DNA from: Triangularia verruculosa
Lineage: Eukaryota; Ascomycota; Sordariomycetes; Sordariales; Podosporaceae
Direction: 5' to 3'
Length of the DNA: 64,000 nucleotides
Assembly: GCA_033296885.1 (NCBI GenBank)
Contig: MU864019.1
Span: 17,592 to 81,591, forward strand
Shown: piece by piece, positions 20,738 to 32,800 of the stretch
Layout: the number at the start of each line of letters is the position of its first letter
How positions within the stretch are numbered: position 1 is the stretch's first letter
Program-made: the position numbers and the translations under genes
The notes under the pieces: model-generated
The model's input: only the letters and a program-made list of their open reading frames with translations
Databases searched by the model: none
What the model was told of the DNA's origin: nothing

Positions 20738-21456
20738 ACTGCCTACAAAAGGTATGAGAGACAAGATCATTGGATAGCTTGAAGCCGAAGGACCGAGGGG
20801 AAACGCCTTCAACCGGGATTTGGGAAAGCGAATCAGAGGTTGTACATAGCATCACGTACTAGCACATATTAACACCTTGCCCGGATCGACAATACTATTC
20901 CAAATCTTCCAAGAATATCACACCTTTGCAATATTCCATCCTTCTCCCCTGTCTGTGACGCTTGCGCGGCAAACGGCCTAGAATTGCACACTTCCTTCGG
21001 CACCCGGCTCAGGGCACTATGCCAACGACCAATCCAAGATCACCGTCCAGGGGCAAAATATGACAAGCGGATATGCCGAGACCTGATGATGGGCCGGGGT
21101 AGTATATGCCATACTGCTTGTAAATTGAGATACGGCAGCCGATGCAGTCCCGTCCATACAGAAAGCTTGGTTATCCAGCTCGATAGCCACGCCACCGGTT
21201 AAGAACCCTGGCAATTCAAGGAATTGACCCGATTCGAGGAAGACTTGGGTGCTGTCTCTCTGGGTTTGATACTACTCGTCGTTGAATATCAGGACAATTG
21301 CAATGGCTTGTTCGGGCGTTCAGACGTGGGAGTGCCGGTTGAGCAGGCGCAAACGAAGGACGCCAGCGTATAAATACTGAGAGACTTGATGAAGAAAAAG
21401 CTCTTCTCCGATTGTGACTCTTCTGCAAACATCCTCCTCATTTGGCCAACTTCAAG
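20738..21456. other. Intergenic/promoter region of the DUF1996 gene
   Basis: No gene was recognised; the right end has a TATA box. Confidence 0.5.
21369..21376 (+). promoter_or_regulatory. TATA box of the DUF1996 gene
   Basis: TATAAATA lies 81 bp before the ATG at 21457. Confidence 0.6.
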
Positions 21457-22585
21457 ATGAAGTCCCTCGCCGCAACCCTTGTTGGTTTGATCGCGCCTGT
21501 CCAGGCCGGTCTCCGCTTCCCATGCTCAACCCTCACGATCCAGCGCCTTGACCCCGTCGTCGAACCCGGCAATGTCCCCTCTGCCCACGTCCATCATATC
21601 GTCGGAGGCAACGCCTTCAACGCTACTATGGAAGGCGATGTCGGCGAGCGAGCCACCTGCACCACCTGCCAGATGTCTGAGGACTTTTCCAACTACTGGA
21701 CTGCCCACCTCTATTTCAAGCATCCGACGAACGGATCCTACCACCGAGTCCCCGTCCTACCTGTCCAGCCTCTGCTTGGCGGCTCGCAGGGTGCCCAGGG
21801 TGGCTTGACTGTGTACTACACTCAGTTTGATCTCACCAGAGACAACCTCGGGCAGCAGAAGATCACCTCTTTTCCCCCGGTATGATCCTTCCATTGTCGA
21901 AACAACAAACTGTACTCTGTACTGACAACAGTGACTTCTCGCAAGGGCTTCCGCATGACAGTCGGCACCCCCGTCCAAGCCGGCAAGCCCCGCGTCGGCC
22001 TCCGCTACCAATGCCTGCAAGGCCAGAATAGAGGTCGTGAGCTCGACGACTTCCCCACCAGCCCATGCTCGGGCGGCATCTTCACCACCCACCACTTCCC
22101 GGCCTGCTGGGATGGCAAGAACCTCGACTCCCCCGATCACCAATCTCACATGTACAACACCGTCACCCGCGACGGCTTCCTCAACGCCGGCCCCTGTCCT
22201 TCATCGCATCCCATCCGTATGCCCCAGGTCGCCTTCGAGACTGTCTGGGACACCACAAAGTTCAACAGCATGTGGCCTTCCGGGGGAAAGAACCCGTTCG
22301 TTTGGTCATTTGAGGGGACCGGTGGTGGTACCCATGCTGACTACATGTTCGGCTGGAAGGGGGATTCGCTGCAGAGAGCGATGGACAAGAGCGAGTGTTT
22401 CTATGACGGGTGCGGGAGTATCCAGAAGCAGCAGATGGCGGTGGCGAATCGGTGCGCCATCAAGGAGACGGTGCAGGAGAAGACGGATGGATGTGAGTAT
22501 CTCTCTCTTTGCTGGTTGTTGTGGGTATGTGGTGAGGATTGCTGACAAATATTTGATAGGGATGGTGAAGCTTCCTGGTCGTTAA
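21457..22585 (+). CDS. Secreted DUF1996-family protein
   Basis: Three exons (21457-21879, 21946-22492, 22560-22585) encode 331 residues. A signal peptide (MKSLAATLVGLIAPVQA) leads into LRFPCSTLTIQRLDPVV, SAHVHHIVGGNAFNATM, CTTCQMSEDFSNYWTAHLYF, then across the first intron FPPGFRMTVGTP. Later come HHFPACWDGKNLDSPDHQSH, CPSSHPIRMPQVAFE and THADYMFGWKG. This set of His/Cys/Trp blocks defines the DUF1996 family, common in secreted fungal proteomes and often next to WSC domains; its biochemical role is unknown. The first intron (66 nt) must end at an AAG acceptor, since the nearer CAG gives a stop. The last exon codes only WMVKLPGR. No WSC domain follows. It converges on the AA9 gene ~400 bp away. 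Confidence 0.9.
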
Positions 22586-22981
22586 AGCGGAACAAAGAAG
22601 TGGAGTGGGGGTATCGAAGCAAGTTATGAAATGCTCCTTTGTACAGAGTGTGATGATGCCTTTCGTTAGTAATTCGTTATGGGATAAAGAGATTCGCCAC
22701 TGAGAGATAGCTTTCATCCAGCTGATGCCGTTTGTTTCTAGAGTTAACTGTCTGGTCGTAATTTCGCTCATGATTGAAGTTGCTGGTGCGTATCACTTCA
22801 AACTGCAAAGTAAAACCATTCTAGTGGGAGTGTGACGTCTTGTATTTACGCAACTCAACTACAAATATACAGCTTCGAACCCGGAAAGAGCGACAGACTC
22901 AACAATGTTGCACCCAGCCAAAGCCCACTGCAGCCCCTGAGCCCCTGAACTCTCATCATCAATGCCCGGACTATCGCCGAT
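22586..22981. other. Convergent intergenic region
   Basis: This stretch lies between the DUF1996 and AA9 stop codons; nothing was recognised beyond presumed 3' UTRs. Confidence 0.6.
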
Positions 22982-23858
22982 CTAGCAAGTCTCAACCGCC
23001 GGGCCGGGAGGAGTGTAGCTTGTGGGTACGGGGTAGTAGATGTTGATCATGATGCCGGCTATTTGTTATCACCTCGTCAGCACAATTATCCATCTCATTT
23101 CAGATTTTGTTACAACTTACGGTCAGTAGCAGTGTAAGCACCGGGGAACGACACCTGGTTCCTCGGGCTATAGGTTCCAGAGCCCCCAGTAACGGTGATT
23201 TGCTTTTTTCTTCTTGTCAGCCACCTGTCTTTTCCTTCATCGGCAGTACCTGTCCAAAACTTACCGCGCAGGAAATATAAAACTGCGCACCCCCCGCGCT
23301 CCCCGCCGAATGCAGCGCGATGTGCTCCGCTCTGAGCAGATAGTCCCCATTCTGCAGGCACCTCGGAATTTGCACATTGATCGACCTCGCCCCGTTACTC
23401 GGCCAAGTCATGCTGCCTCCCAAGGTCGGCCTGTCCTGGTAAATCTTACTCCAGACCCGACCACTGCCATCCCACGTCGCCGCGGTTTGGCCTGCGGGGA
23501 CCTTGGCGATGTAGACAGCCATGGGTCCGGGGTGGGAGATGGACGCTTTGGCATTGTAGGCGAGGGTTGAACCGGCGGCCACGGTATAAGTCCCGGGGGC
23601 ACCGGAGCCGGGGTTGCGCTGGTAGCAGCGGATGTCGGGGGAGTTTACACTGGTGACGGGGCCGTTGGATTGGAAGTTGGCGGTTTGGCGGACGTATTGC
23701 CAGTCTGGGGTGTTGGCGATGCTGGGGAAGGTGTCTTTTTGGGGGGGGTAAGACAAGGGTTAGTCAGGTGAGAAGGAGTGAGAGGGAAGGAAGTGGTTCG
23801 TACAGTGAGCTTCGGCAGCAGCTGCTGCGAAGACGGCGATGGCGGCGCTGAGCTTCAT
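22982..23858 (-). CDS. AA9 lytic polysaccharide monooxygenase (formerly GH61)
   Basis: Four exons (23858-23804, 23734-23265, 23202-23121, 23058-22982) encode 227 residues. After the 17-residue signal MKLSAAIAVFAAAAAEA the mature chain starts with His (HYTFPSI), the copper-binding N-terminal His of the histidine brace. The second brace His is in SISHPGPMAVYIAK (about residue 86) and the axial Tyr in GGAQFYISC. Other AA9 marks are RCYQRNPGSGAPGTYTVAAGS, IPRCLQNGDYLLRAEHIALH and QITVTGGSGTYSPRNQVSFPG. AA9 enzymes oxidatively cut cellulose or xyloglucan chains using copper and an electron donor such as a GMC dehydrogenase. The first intron splits the codon right after His1, as in many AA9 genes. 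No CBM1 is present; the tail ends PPGPAVETC. Confidence 0.95.
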
Positions 23859-24631
23859 CTTGAGATGGATTGCGCGGGAATAGAGGGCTCGGCAATAGGT
23901 CAGGTAGCTCTATTCAGAATACTTTGACAGCACGAGCGGGGGATTGCTAAGGGAGGAGAGGGACATCCCTCCAGAGCTTTTAAAACGCAGAGAACGGCAA
24001 GGCACACGCTTCATGTTTCTCATCAAAGTCACTGTGAACACTCTGCTTGGATGTCACACTTGAGGTTCTGAATCGGGTTTGCTCCCGTGGCCATCGTCAC
24101 TGCAAAGGACGGTGGGATGCCGAGCGGGTAAAGTCAGGGCGGCGGGTAAAAGCCCTCCCCAGACCATGACAGCCAGTTGGGATATTGCCTGGATAGTAGA
24201 GGTGCTATGTCTGAAATGGCCAGTATAAACGCCAAGACATATCGAAGCAGGTGTCTGGCAATGTCTGATCTGGGGTGCATAGACGCAGTGTTTCCATGGA
24301 AATGGGTACAGAAGGGAGAATCGGCACTTGTTGAGCCAATTGTTACAAAAACAATGCAGTAGTTATTCCTAAACGGGAAATGTGGAACGGAGTTGACAAA
24401 GGCTCATTGTGGGAAGGAAATAACAGAGGTGGGGTTTTGGAGCCCGGAAAGAGTAATATAATGTTTTTTTCCTTTATGTAGGAGGCGAACAAAGAATGTC
24501 CTTTTCTCACTCCCTCAGGGACTGCAGAAATTGGAAAACCATAGTTCTGTTAACACTTGACTGAGTATCGTTAGAGTCTGTGAATCCAACCCGAAGCTTC
24601 CCCTCGTTACTGGCGCTTCCTCCATCACAAG
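23859..24631. other. Intergenic region between divergent genes
   Basis: No coding signal was recognised. This is the upstream region of the AA9 gene (leftward) and of the orphan gene at 24632. Confidence 0.5.
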
Positions 24632-26425
24632 ATGTGTAGAACACGTTACATCCACAGCACGGAGCACGATGTCCGACCATTTATGGCCACGCTCCCGTTC
24701 ACAAGACTCGGACAAGGCGATTACACAGCACACAGCCTTGTGATATCGCATCACAAACGCAGTACCAAGAAGCCCTGCCCCTCGGATCCATATCCTGATG
24801 AGCATGAGGCCTTTGCGGAGGGGCACCTGAACAAGCTAAAGTGGAGGCCACAGACGGATGGAAAAATAATAGATCCTCAGGGGGACTATCGGAAAGAATG
24901 TGAAATCCAAAACTTCCCCTTGCTGGACACGCACTTCGGCTTCTACCGTGGATACCGAGGAAGGCGGCTGCACAGCTGCCCGGCCCATGCGTGCTGCCTC
25001 TACAAGGTGACGCCAATTTTCTGCACCAATTTTCAACAAAGCTCAAAGTGTTTGAGCGCCGGAGCAGTAGAGGATGATTTTGTATGGCCCGACCATGGAA
25101 TCTCAATGCGGGAAATGCCAAGCACTCCCCACGGGGGACACCGGAGGGGGGGTCATGTGAAAGGGTTCGTGGAGCAAGAGTACGTTTGGCTGGGGGCTCT
25201 CGCCCAAGCCAACCAAGACCAGTCCGAAGAGCCCCACGAGGGCGGCGCCCGATGGTTTGATATGAGCACTCCGCAAGTCGATGTCGATTACGAGAAGAGG
25301 TTTGGGCCATCCGTACCTTTCGCACTCGAGGCCGTATATCACAGAGAACTTAAGATGCAGAATTACGAACGGTGGAGGGACGAACACGCAAAGAGGGACG
25401 AAAATCGCAAACCAAAAGAAATCACCTTTCTCAACGACGCGCGCCTACAGCCAGGAAAGGGCGATAAGTTGTCGGCCGTTGGCATGAGATATCGTACCGA
25501 CGACGTAGCTTCTATACCCAAAGAGCACCAGCCGCACATTCAGGTGGCGAGGTACGGGCATGATTTATGGTGCCGCAAGGTTGAACTGTGGCATCTTATC
25601 ACTGTCGAGATGTTCGAAAACTTAGCGGCAAACACAAAGATAATACCAAAGCCAAAGCCAAGGCCACGTCGGCGTAGCAGTCTACTGAGTGGCTTGCCTG
25701 ACAGTGGCCCACGTGAGACTGACCAGCCTGACATTGGTCAGTGTGGCAGTGTCCACGGCCTACCAAATGCAAATAACAGAACAGGGGTCTTTTACAGAGA
25801 CGAGGAGACGCGCTGGGTTCGGAATGAGGAATATATAAAGAGGCAGGTGGAACGGATGAAAAAGCTGCTCAATCAGATAATCATCAGTTGGAGGAGCTAT
25901 CTGTACTGGCTGCGACTGTCGTTGCTCAAAGCTGGGCAAAAGGTTCCCGAGAACGGAGAATCGTTGACTTTTCAGAACGGTTATGTTATCGAAGGCCATA
26001 TTCTCCGTCGCTTTTCCTTTGGAGAGGGTGACATTACGCGGCAAGAACATGGCATCTATGAGGCCATAGATAAGGGAGAGATCTTCACACACAACAATGA
26101 GACAGCACTGGCAGAAGTCTGTGAGACCTGGTCAGCCTTTGCCGATGGCGACAGTGATTTCTTGTTCAACAGGTGGACCGACTATATGAGTCGTAGGAAC
26201 GAGCGAAAACCACACATCGTCTTCCGCCAGATGTTCAACGCACCGGACCACTTGAAAGATAACCCAATCTTCTGGTTCGTTCACAGCAGTGATCACCTGG
26301 AACAGAGCAAATACCGAGAGGTAGTGCTCCATCATTACAACCGTACCTTCCCTACCGAGACAATATCTAAAAACAATCGCTTCGGCGCTCTTCGTGCCGA
26401 ATCATCATCAGGCAACCTACCTTAA
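24632..26425 (+). CDS. Large orphan fungal protein
   Basis: One open frame of 597 residues with no intron. The head MCRTRYIHSTEHDVRPFM, with an early Cys and His pairs, and the later CPAHACCLYKVTPIFCTNF resemble the starts of many uncharacterised Sordariomycete proteins. The middle is hydrophilic and rich in Glu/Arg/Asp, with a basic run KPKPRPRRRSS at ~residues 340-352, a plausible nuclear localisation signal. A C-terminal alpha-helical part (QVERMKKLLNQIIISWRSYL) ends with a Trp/His-rich segment (FWFVHSSDHLEQSKYREV). I recognise no family. The long intact frame and sensible codon use support a real gene; a shorter start inside the frame is possible. Confidence 0.6.
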   Translation: MCRTRYIHSTEHDVRPFMATLPFTRLGQGDYTAHSLVISHHKRSTKKPCPSDPYPDEHEAFAEGHLNKLKWRPQTDGKIIDPQGDYRKECEIQNFPLLDTHFGFYRGYRGRRLHSCPAHACCLYKVTPIFCTNFQQSSKCLSAGAVEDDFVWPDHGISMREMPSTPHGGHRRGGHVKGFVEQEYVWLGALAQANQDQSEEPHEGGARWFDMSTPQVDVDYEKRFGPSVPFALEAVYHRELKMQNYERWRDEHAKRDENRKPKEITFLNDARLQPGKGDKLSAVGMRYRTDDVASIPKEHQPHIQVARYGHDLWCRKVELWHLITVEMFENLAANTKIIPKPKPRPRRRSSLLSGLPDSGPRETDQPDIGQCGSVHGLPNANNRTGVFYRDEETRWVRNEEYIKRQVERMKKLLNQIIISWRSYLYWLRLSLLKAGQKVPENGESLTFQNGYVIEGHILRRFSFGEGDITRQEHGIYEAIDKGEIFTHNNETALAEVCETWSAFADGDSDFLFNRWTDYMSRRNERKPHIVFRQMFNAPDHLKDNPIFWFVHSSDHLEQSKYREVVLHHYNRTFPTETISKNNRFGALRAESSSGNLP

Positions 26426-26515
26426 AGGATATTGTGATCTTCTGGTTCACATACTATAATTTTCTGTTACTACAGCCATATGACAAATGGACAAGGAGAT
26501 CATTTAAAAAGGGAT

Positions 26516-26596
26516 CGTCACCTGCAGGATTCGAACCTACGCTCCCGAAGGAACGCCCTTAGCAGGGGCGCGCGTTAACCACTCCGCCAAAGTGAC
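26516..26596 (-). tRNA. tRNA-Ser (anticodon GCT)
   Basis: On the minus strand the acceptor stem GTCACTT pairs with AGGTGAC. The D arm (GGCGGAGTGGTTAACGC), anticodon loop CTGCTAA with GCT, a long variable arm (GTTCCTTCGGGAGC) and T arm with GGTTCGAATCC are all present. The long variable arm and anticodon identify serine decoding AGC/AGU. There is no intron. Confidence 0.95.
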
Positions 26597-26827
26597 TTGT
26601 GATGCTCAATTTGGCAAACTGCAAGTCCAAGACGCATGACAGACCCCCCCACTTCGACACCGTCCCCAGATCTGAGGGGTCTTCAAGATAAGACTTGCAG
26701 CACTCCCCGAAAGCCATCCGAGATAAGGAGCTGTGGTCTATGCGGTTTCTCTGCCAAACCTTTGGGAAGCCACATTGGTTCTTCTCCTCTCTCGATAAGC
26801 TATGTAGCTAGTTAAAAAGTAGCAATC

Positions 26828-27737
26828 ATGTCAGAAGCAGTGGCAGCTTCACTTGCTTCTCCCGACTGCACTGCCTCTCCTGGCGGGCTAGCAAGAGTCG
26901 ACGGCCTCGTTGAACGCCTGGCCTCTGCATTTGATGCGGGCCTGGAATTCTACCAGATCTGGCTACAGAAGCAGCAAGCTGAAAACAGCTACCACCACCA
27001 CCTCCAACACACCCGCTCCCTCGCCGCCCAGCATCGGGCTCGTCCGATCAAATGCGCCGTCAGCACCTCCCTCGAACTGTCCGGCTACAGAATCCAATCC
27101 ACGTATCAGATCGCCTTCACTCTCATCGGGCCAGGCTTTGCAGCCGGTGACGGTCCGTGAACTCGTTTCCTTATCCCTCCTTGAGAGTCCAGCATCACAT
27201 CAATCTAACCTCTCCACGTCTCCCCCCCTTCCACCAGACCAAACCCGCCAAGCCCTCACCACTAATCTCCTCGTCCTCGAATCCAAGATTCAATCACTCT
27301 GCCAAACCATCATTCACTCCCTCCATTATGAACAACCCCTTCCCCTCCCCTTAAACGAAGTCTACCAGTGCTCCGAGAAAGTCCGTATCCAGTCCGTCGC
27401 AGCTTTGTCTCAACAATACCGCCGAATGGCCTCCGACGGACGGCCCTCTTTGCCGCAAACGCTCCCGGTCCCGCGACCAAAACGAATGTCGGCTTTGCTG
27501 GATGAGTTGGATGAAGCTGACTTGCTGTTCCCCCAACGGCTGCGAAGTGCCTTGACGAGTCTACCTGGGAATGACAATGGCAGTGGCAGTGACAGGACCA
27601 CAATTGAGAAGCCGATCGAGGCGGAGAGTGAGGATCCTGTTTTGGCTGAGTTGAGGTCAAACCCGCCTTCGCCACCGCTGACGCCGAAGGCGAGGTCAGA
27701 ATCGTTTTGGAGTGCGAGTAGGGTTGATGTGCGATAA
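26828..27737 (+). CDS. Conserved-looking fungal protein of unknown function
   Basis: Exons 26828-27146 and 27193-27737 join over a 46-nt intron (GTGACG...TCCAG) and give 287 residues. The N-terminal half is helical (VDGLVERLASAFDAGLEFYQIW, KCAVSTSLELSGYRIQSTYQ, IAFTLIGPGFAA), then a Pro-rich link, then helices NLLVLESKIQSLCQTIIHSL and CSEKVRIQSVAALSQQYRRM. The C-terminus is Ser/Pro-rich. Without splicing the first frame stops at GPGFAAGDGP, while the second frame is clearly coding, so the intron is required. Other donors a few bases away also keep the frame. The two-helix pattern is familiar from uncharacterised Pezizomycotina proteins; I cannot name a role. Confidence 0.7.
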
Positions 27738-28218
27738 AGTTGACAAGGTGGGAGACAGAGAAGGGAAGGTCCGTGTTTGGCGTTCGGCGTTAAGGAGTGA
27801 TTTTGTTTTTCGGTTGGAATTCGAGGCAGGTACTGGGAATTTGGGGAAAGGGCGCTGGGGCGTGTATTTACTGTCTTTAGTCTCCTTGTTTCCTATCAAA
27901 AGGAAATGCTTGTCTTTATACCATGCAATCGTTGTGATACCTACCTTGCTAAAATGAATCTTCATGTCAAAGTGATATGAAGGCTTACTTTGATCCTTCA
28001 ATCTGAAAGCCTAGCGGCTTAATCTTTTATGCAACACCACTGTAAGACCCCGCCAAGCAACGCTCTTTTATGTGATGGGATAGGCACCAGAGTAGGTGGG
28101 GCACGTTGGTGCTTCCCCAACAGGTACACCACACTCAACATCCCACACACCTTGCTGAAGCGGCCCCAAATCACCAGCTCAGCAGTCTTCTACGTATATT
28201 TGATACTATTGTTTTAAG
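27738..28218. other. Intergenic region
   Basis: No gene was recognised between these two same-strand genes. Confidence 0.55.
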
Positions 28219-29847
28219 ATGGGCGGTCACTCCTGCTACTGCGCTATTTGCGGAGGCCCATTCGGTGACATTGCATTTAGCCCACCCACCAACCACCCGG
28301 ATGTCGACCACCCGGATGCCCTTTCCGACACATCAGAGGACGTGGACACTGACATCATAACCCATGACGACGTTGCTTGGAGCGGCCCCGAGGACGACGA
28401 CGATGATGATGATGACGACGACGACGATGAAGAGGACACCGCCTCAGATGATACCGACAGTAACTCACCAGGCAGTGAACATGATACCATCGAGCTTTCA
28501 GATGAAGAATCAGGAGATGAGACTGTCGGGAACAGTGCCCAGCTTGGTGAAGACCCATCCGAGTCCGGGGAGAGCCAGGAAGACCTTGATATCATTCTCG
28601 GTGACATGGCCCCATCTGAGGACTCAGTCGACAGTGCGGACGAGCAGATGCTCCAGGGAAATGGCCTCGACCTTGATGGCTTTGTTTTTGATGAAAACCA
28701 TTGGGAGGACGAACCAGGCAGTGCATACGATCGCAAGATCTTGAAGCCACGTTACGCTCAATGGATCAAGACGTTATATGCCATTGGCTGCAATACAGAA
28801 GCGCCGGGGCCCTCAAAGTGAGCTCCACTTCGGTTGGTGAGTGTTGCATGTTGCTGACACCAGATTGCTAGGTGTTACCTGTCCGGACGAGGTGTGGCCG
28901 AATTCTATATGGGCACAGCCGACTTCACGCCTGGGCCAATCCGTCTCCGCGATCCAAACTATCCCCGCATCAATGGCCGCCGTCGCCCTTTGCGACACAT
29001 CCCTACCTTCACCGACTGGACTTATGAAGCTCCTTGCAAGTGGGTGTATCCCGTTCACATGCCCTGCCTCAAAATCCTTTGCCAAACTCTGACTGGTCGG
29101 CCCGATCCCTACGACAACCCAAAGTTTGACAAAGATGCGCTGTTCTTTGCCTTCAACTCCCTTTCGGACCAGCTAGGGGGTGCTCTGAACATCACGTATT
29201 TCCCAGGCCAGACACGGATCCCTCAGTACTGGGAGTCTGTCCCAGGAAACGAATATATACATGCCAACCCGGTTTCCAACGACAGCCCGTACTCTAAACA
29301 AGTCTTCGACCTTGCTTCAAACGCTATCAGGGCCTCGCAAAGCCGGGACCCCCAAGCGACTGACATTGCGCACAAGGTCGAATGCGACGTCTTTCAGAAA
29401 TTACCCTACGATCTCGTCTACAACATAACTCGACTGCTGCCTGACAAGGACCTGTTTTCGCTTTGTTCCGCCTCTTACACGGTACACTTGTTCCTTGACA
29501 ACAATGAGCAGTTCTGGCGCCTTCGCCTGACCAAGATATCCATGCCGTGGTTCGAAGAGGCCATGGCTGTTCTGGCGGAAGAGAAGCTCCCTCCGAAAGA
29601 CTGGAAGAGAGTCATGCGTTCGTTGCAAGAACTTCTCTGTAACCACGGTAAACAAGGCGCTTTGATGGGTGTTTGGAATCGAAGGAGGATCTGGGGTTGT
29701 TGTCAGACGATTGGGGAGAGGTACTTTGAGAGATCGAAGGAAATCGAGAAAAAGGGGGTCCCAGCACTGGTGGACTGGCTTCAGGAGTTCTGTGCAAGGG
29801 AAAGAAACGGAGGGGTCTATCATGAAGAGGAGGGCCTTTATCTTTAG
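28219..29847 (+). CDS. F-box protein with acidic N-terminal tract
   Basis: Exons 28219-28817 and 28872-29847 join over a 54-nt intron (GTGAGC...GCTAG) to give 524 residues; the splice reads GPSKCYLSGRGVAEFY. The start has a small Cys motif (CYCAICGGPFGD). Residues ~60-140 are strongly acidic, with a run of Asp codons at ~28394-28428. The central part (~200-360) has PNYPRINGRRRPLRHIP and CLKILCQTLTGRP. An F-box lies at about residues 372-412 (FQKLPYDLVYNITRLLPDKD followed by LFSLCSASYTV), with FWRLRL after it. F-box proteins link substrates to SCF ubiquitin ligases through Skp1. The substrate is not predictable. This layout (Cys motif, acidic region, central block, late F-box) is common among expanded fungal F-box paralogues. 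Confidence 0.82.
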
Positions 29848-32800
29848 AAGTAGGAAACAGGCCTCAGAGGTACCTAGCGAAAACTTCTTGAGCTACCGGT
29901 TAGAAGGCCTTCCCTTTGGGCAAGAGATGTTTAACGATGGCCAGTCACTGTTGTAAGATGGAAGATTTATAAGAGGTCCTTTAGAATGAATAAAGCGAGG
30001 CTTTTGAAGATACCTAATAATAGGCCTTGGCGGATAGCAAGTATGGTTTTAAAGATGAGGTTCTGTGTCATCCTGTAAAAACCTGAACAGACTCGTGTTG
30101 GCTAAGCGTCACATAAATTCTTGTATAACCAAGATCGAAACTTCTTTTCGGGGAAACTTACTTGTCTACCTATATTGCTTGTAGGGTGACCTTATGATTC
30201 TCATCCTGGAGGAGGTAGCGAGAGTCCGATATTGCAAGTATACTTCAAAGTTATAGCTAGGGTACCTTACCTTATATATGCGGTATTGCATCCATGAGTC
30301 TGTAAATGCGGTGATTTCTCCTGGCATCCTTCCAGATGTACTCGCGGATAGTATTCATCGGAGGTCTAATGCTACCAGGCCTGTTCGAAGGTATCGCTGA
30401 ATAAAGGTGGCCCAAAGATCTCGGAGCTAATCAAAACTAGTAATCATGCCGACGGAAGATGACATACCTGCCTAATTTAGATTGTAAGGCTCACATACTA
30501 TGGTAAAACCATTGGATAATGTATGTTACTTGCTGCATATGATGATTACATTACATATAAGATGTCTGTACTATTCCATTTTTCAAACAGACTCACGAAA
30601 AATACCCTATGGTGAACATGTAGGTAAGGAATTTATGATAAGAAAAGAAACTTACATCTTGATGTTGATTAGTTAGGTACTTGAAGAAAATGTACGGTAA
30701 AGAATATGAAATTTCTATTACGGGCATTAAGTACCACGTTGGTCAGTATAAGATATCGCGTTCACCGACTTACCTTCAGACTAGGCCAAGCAAAGGTTCG
30801 GCACCGAAACAAAGACTGGAACAAGACAGCCACAACTTCTAGCACTCACCTGTAAGTACTGTTGGTTAATATGGCATCTGCAACGTCTCGATCTTCATCA
30901 GCCTCACAGCCAGTGTAAAATATAAGAGTGCCTATAGTAGCACCTTAGAAATTAATAGTTTCCTCCCCTGCAAAAAAGTTCAGAAAACTTTCTCTTTAAA
31001 GATCCCGGGTTCTCCTTCTTAGCCTTTCTCTTTAGGAGGCAAGCCAAGTAGTTGACTCGATTAAAAACAGTGACACTTGTCTTCTAGCAGTCCTCAGTCT
31101 AAAAGTCTAGGCAGGCATGCCCCTTCAGCCTAGCCAACTCACAGAGAGCCAGAGTGCCTTTAATTAGAGTGCGGCAACCGCAGCTAGGATGAGTAGCGAT
31201 ACCTTAAGTACACATTTTGCCTACCTTATAGAGGAAAAATAGAGAAAAGAAGACCGACGACCTAAGATTTGAATGTTAATAAGAGGAGGAAAAGAGGGGG
31301 CCTTACCTAAAGGGGCCTCAAAGATCTCAGATCGTGGTGTTTTAAAGGTTGTTGTGTAGATAAGGAGGAAACTAACTAGTTAGAAGGGACGGAACGGGAT
31401 AGTTTTATAGCTTAGGTACCTAAGCGGTATTAGGGAAACAATGCACTTTATACTTTATATCAATGTATTGTCTGTTTATCCGGGCTCTTCTAACAAAAGG
31501 CTGTCTTTGTTGTGAGCTTGCGCTTCAAAAGAACTCCTATCTTTGTCCAGAGTAAACAAAGCTTTAGGTACCTATCTTTTCTGACACAATCTCCTGCCTG
31601 TAACATGATATGGGTGAAAGCTGAAGAGAATGACTACCTACCCTACCTACCCTCACTGCATATTTTCATCCAACATGCTCACAGCCACACCCAGCCCACA
31701 AGAATCCGGCTTAGGCAAGTACCGAAGTGATTTCCTCCTCACTCTTGTAGCACCTTCTCCCCGGCACAATTGGGGACTGTTGAAACCTGAATAGAAGATA
31801 TAATTGCATAGAAGTATTTATCCAACCACCTACTTCCCTACTTCCCTCCCAACCCCCCAACAAACCCTCCCCCTAAACCACCTAGCTATCTAGGCAACGC
31901 ACAGAAAGAGGAAACCAAGCGAAACCCCATCCCCAACCACCCAGCCTGCAACAGCAAGCTAATCAAACCGCCCCCAGTAAGGACACCCCCCCACAGCACA
32001 GGGGTATTTATTCGACACCACCTCCTTCTTCCCATTTACGCCTCGACACTCGACATTCCCTTTTTCCCACCAAAATCAGCAACTCCACTTCCTATCCATC
32101 CCCTATATACAAGAAAAACTCACCGCAATTCTCAGGGAGGCTCGTAATCCTGTGTCCGCAGCGGTGATGAATGATAATTTTGAGGGTGCACATGCTTCTT
32201 TCACTTAATAGAGCGAGGACACCGATGGAATACTTTGTATGGTAATGGTGAGTGTTCGACCGTGAGGGCGCCGGGACGGTTGACAGCAGTAAAAGAGGTG
32301 TGGGGCACGAGATTGTTGTAGAGTGATGTCGAGCAAATAACGACTACTTGCTTGTGGACTGAGTACCGTAGGTGGTGTGATAAGTTAATCACCTAGCTGA
32401 CCCGGCGAGGATGTGGTGATGTCGAGTTATTTGGAGAGGATATCGGGACGGATCATTAGTGAATGCTGGGAAGGTGCCACCCCTTTTTATCCTTAATCGT
32501 GGCTGCCATGAATCCCCTCAAGCAATAGCAGGAGATTGGAGCAGTACTGACCTCATTGGATGTCCTGGGATTTGTTTCGTATCTCGCATAACGTATCCCG
32601 CATAACGTATCCCGCATACCTTACTCTTCAACGCAAAAGCGCGGTGGTTATTACTTGCGAGCTTGTAAGCAGGAAGATAAACCGACCGTAAGGACGCAAC
32701 CGCCTTTCACGCTTCGAATAGTACAAGTTCGTTGGGTGTAGGACCCAATAGATGAGATCAGGTATACACTCAACATCAAAATGCCATCACAATTCGTGCT

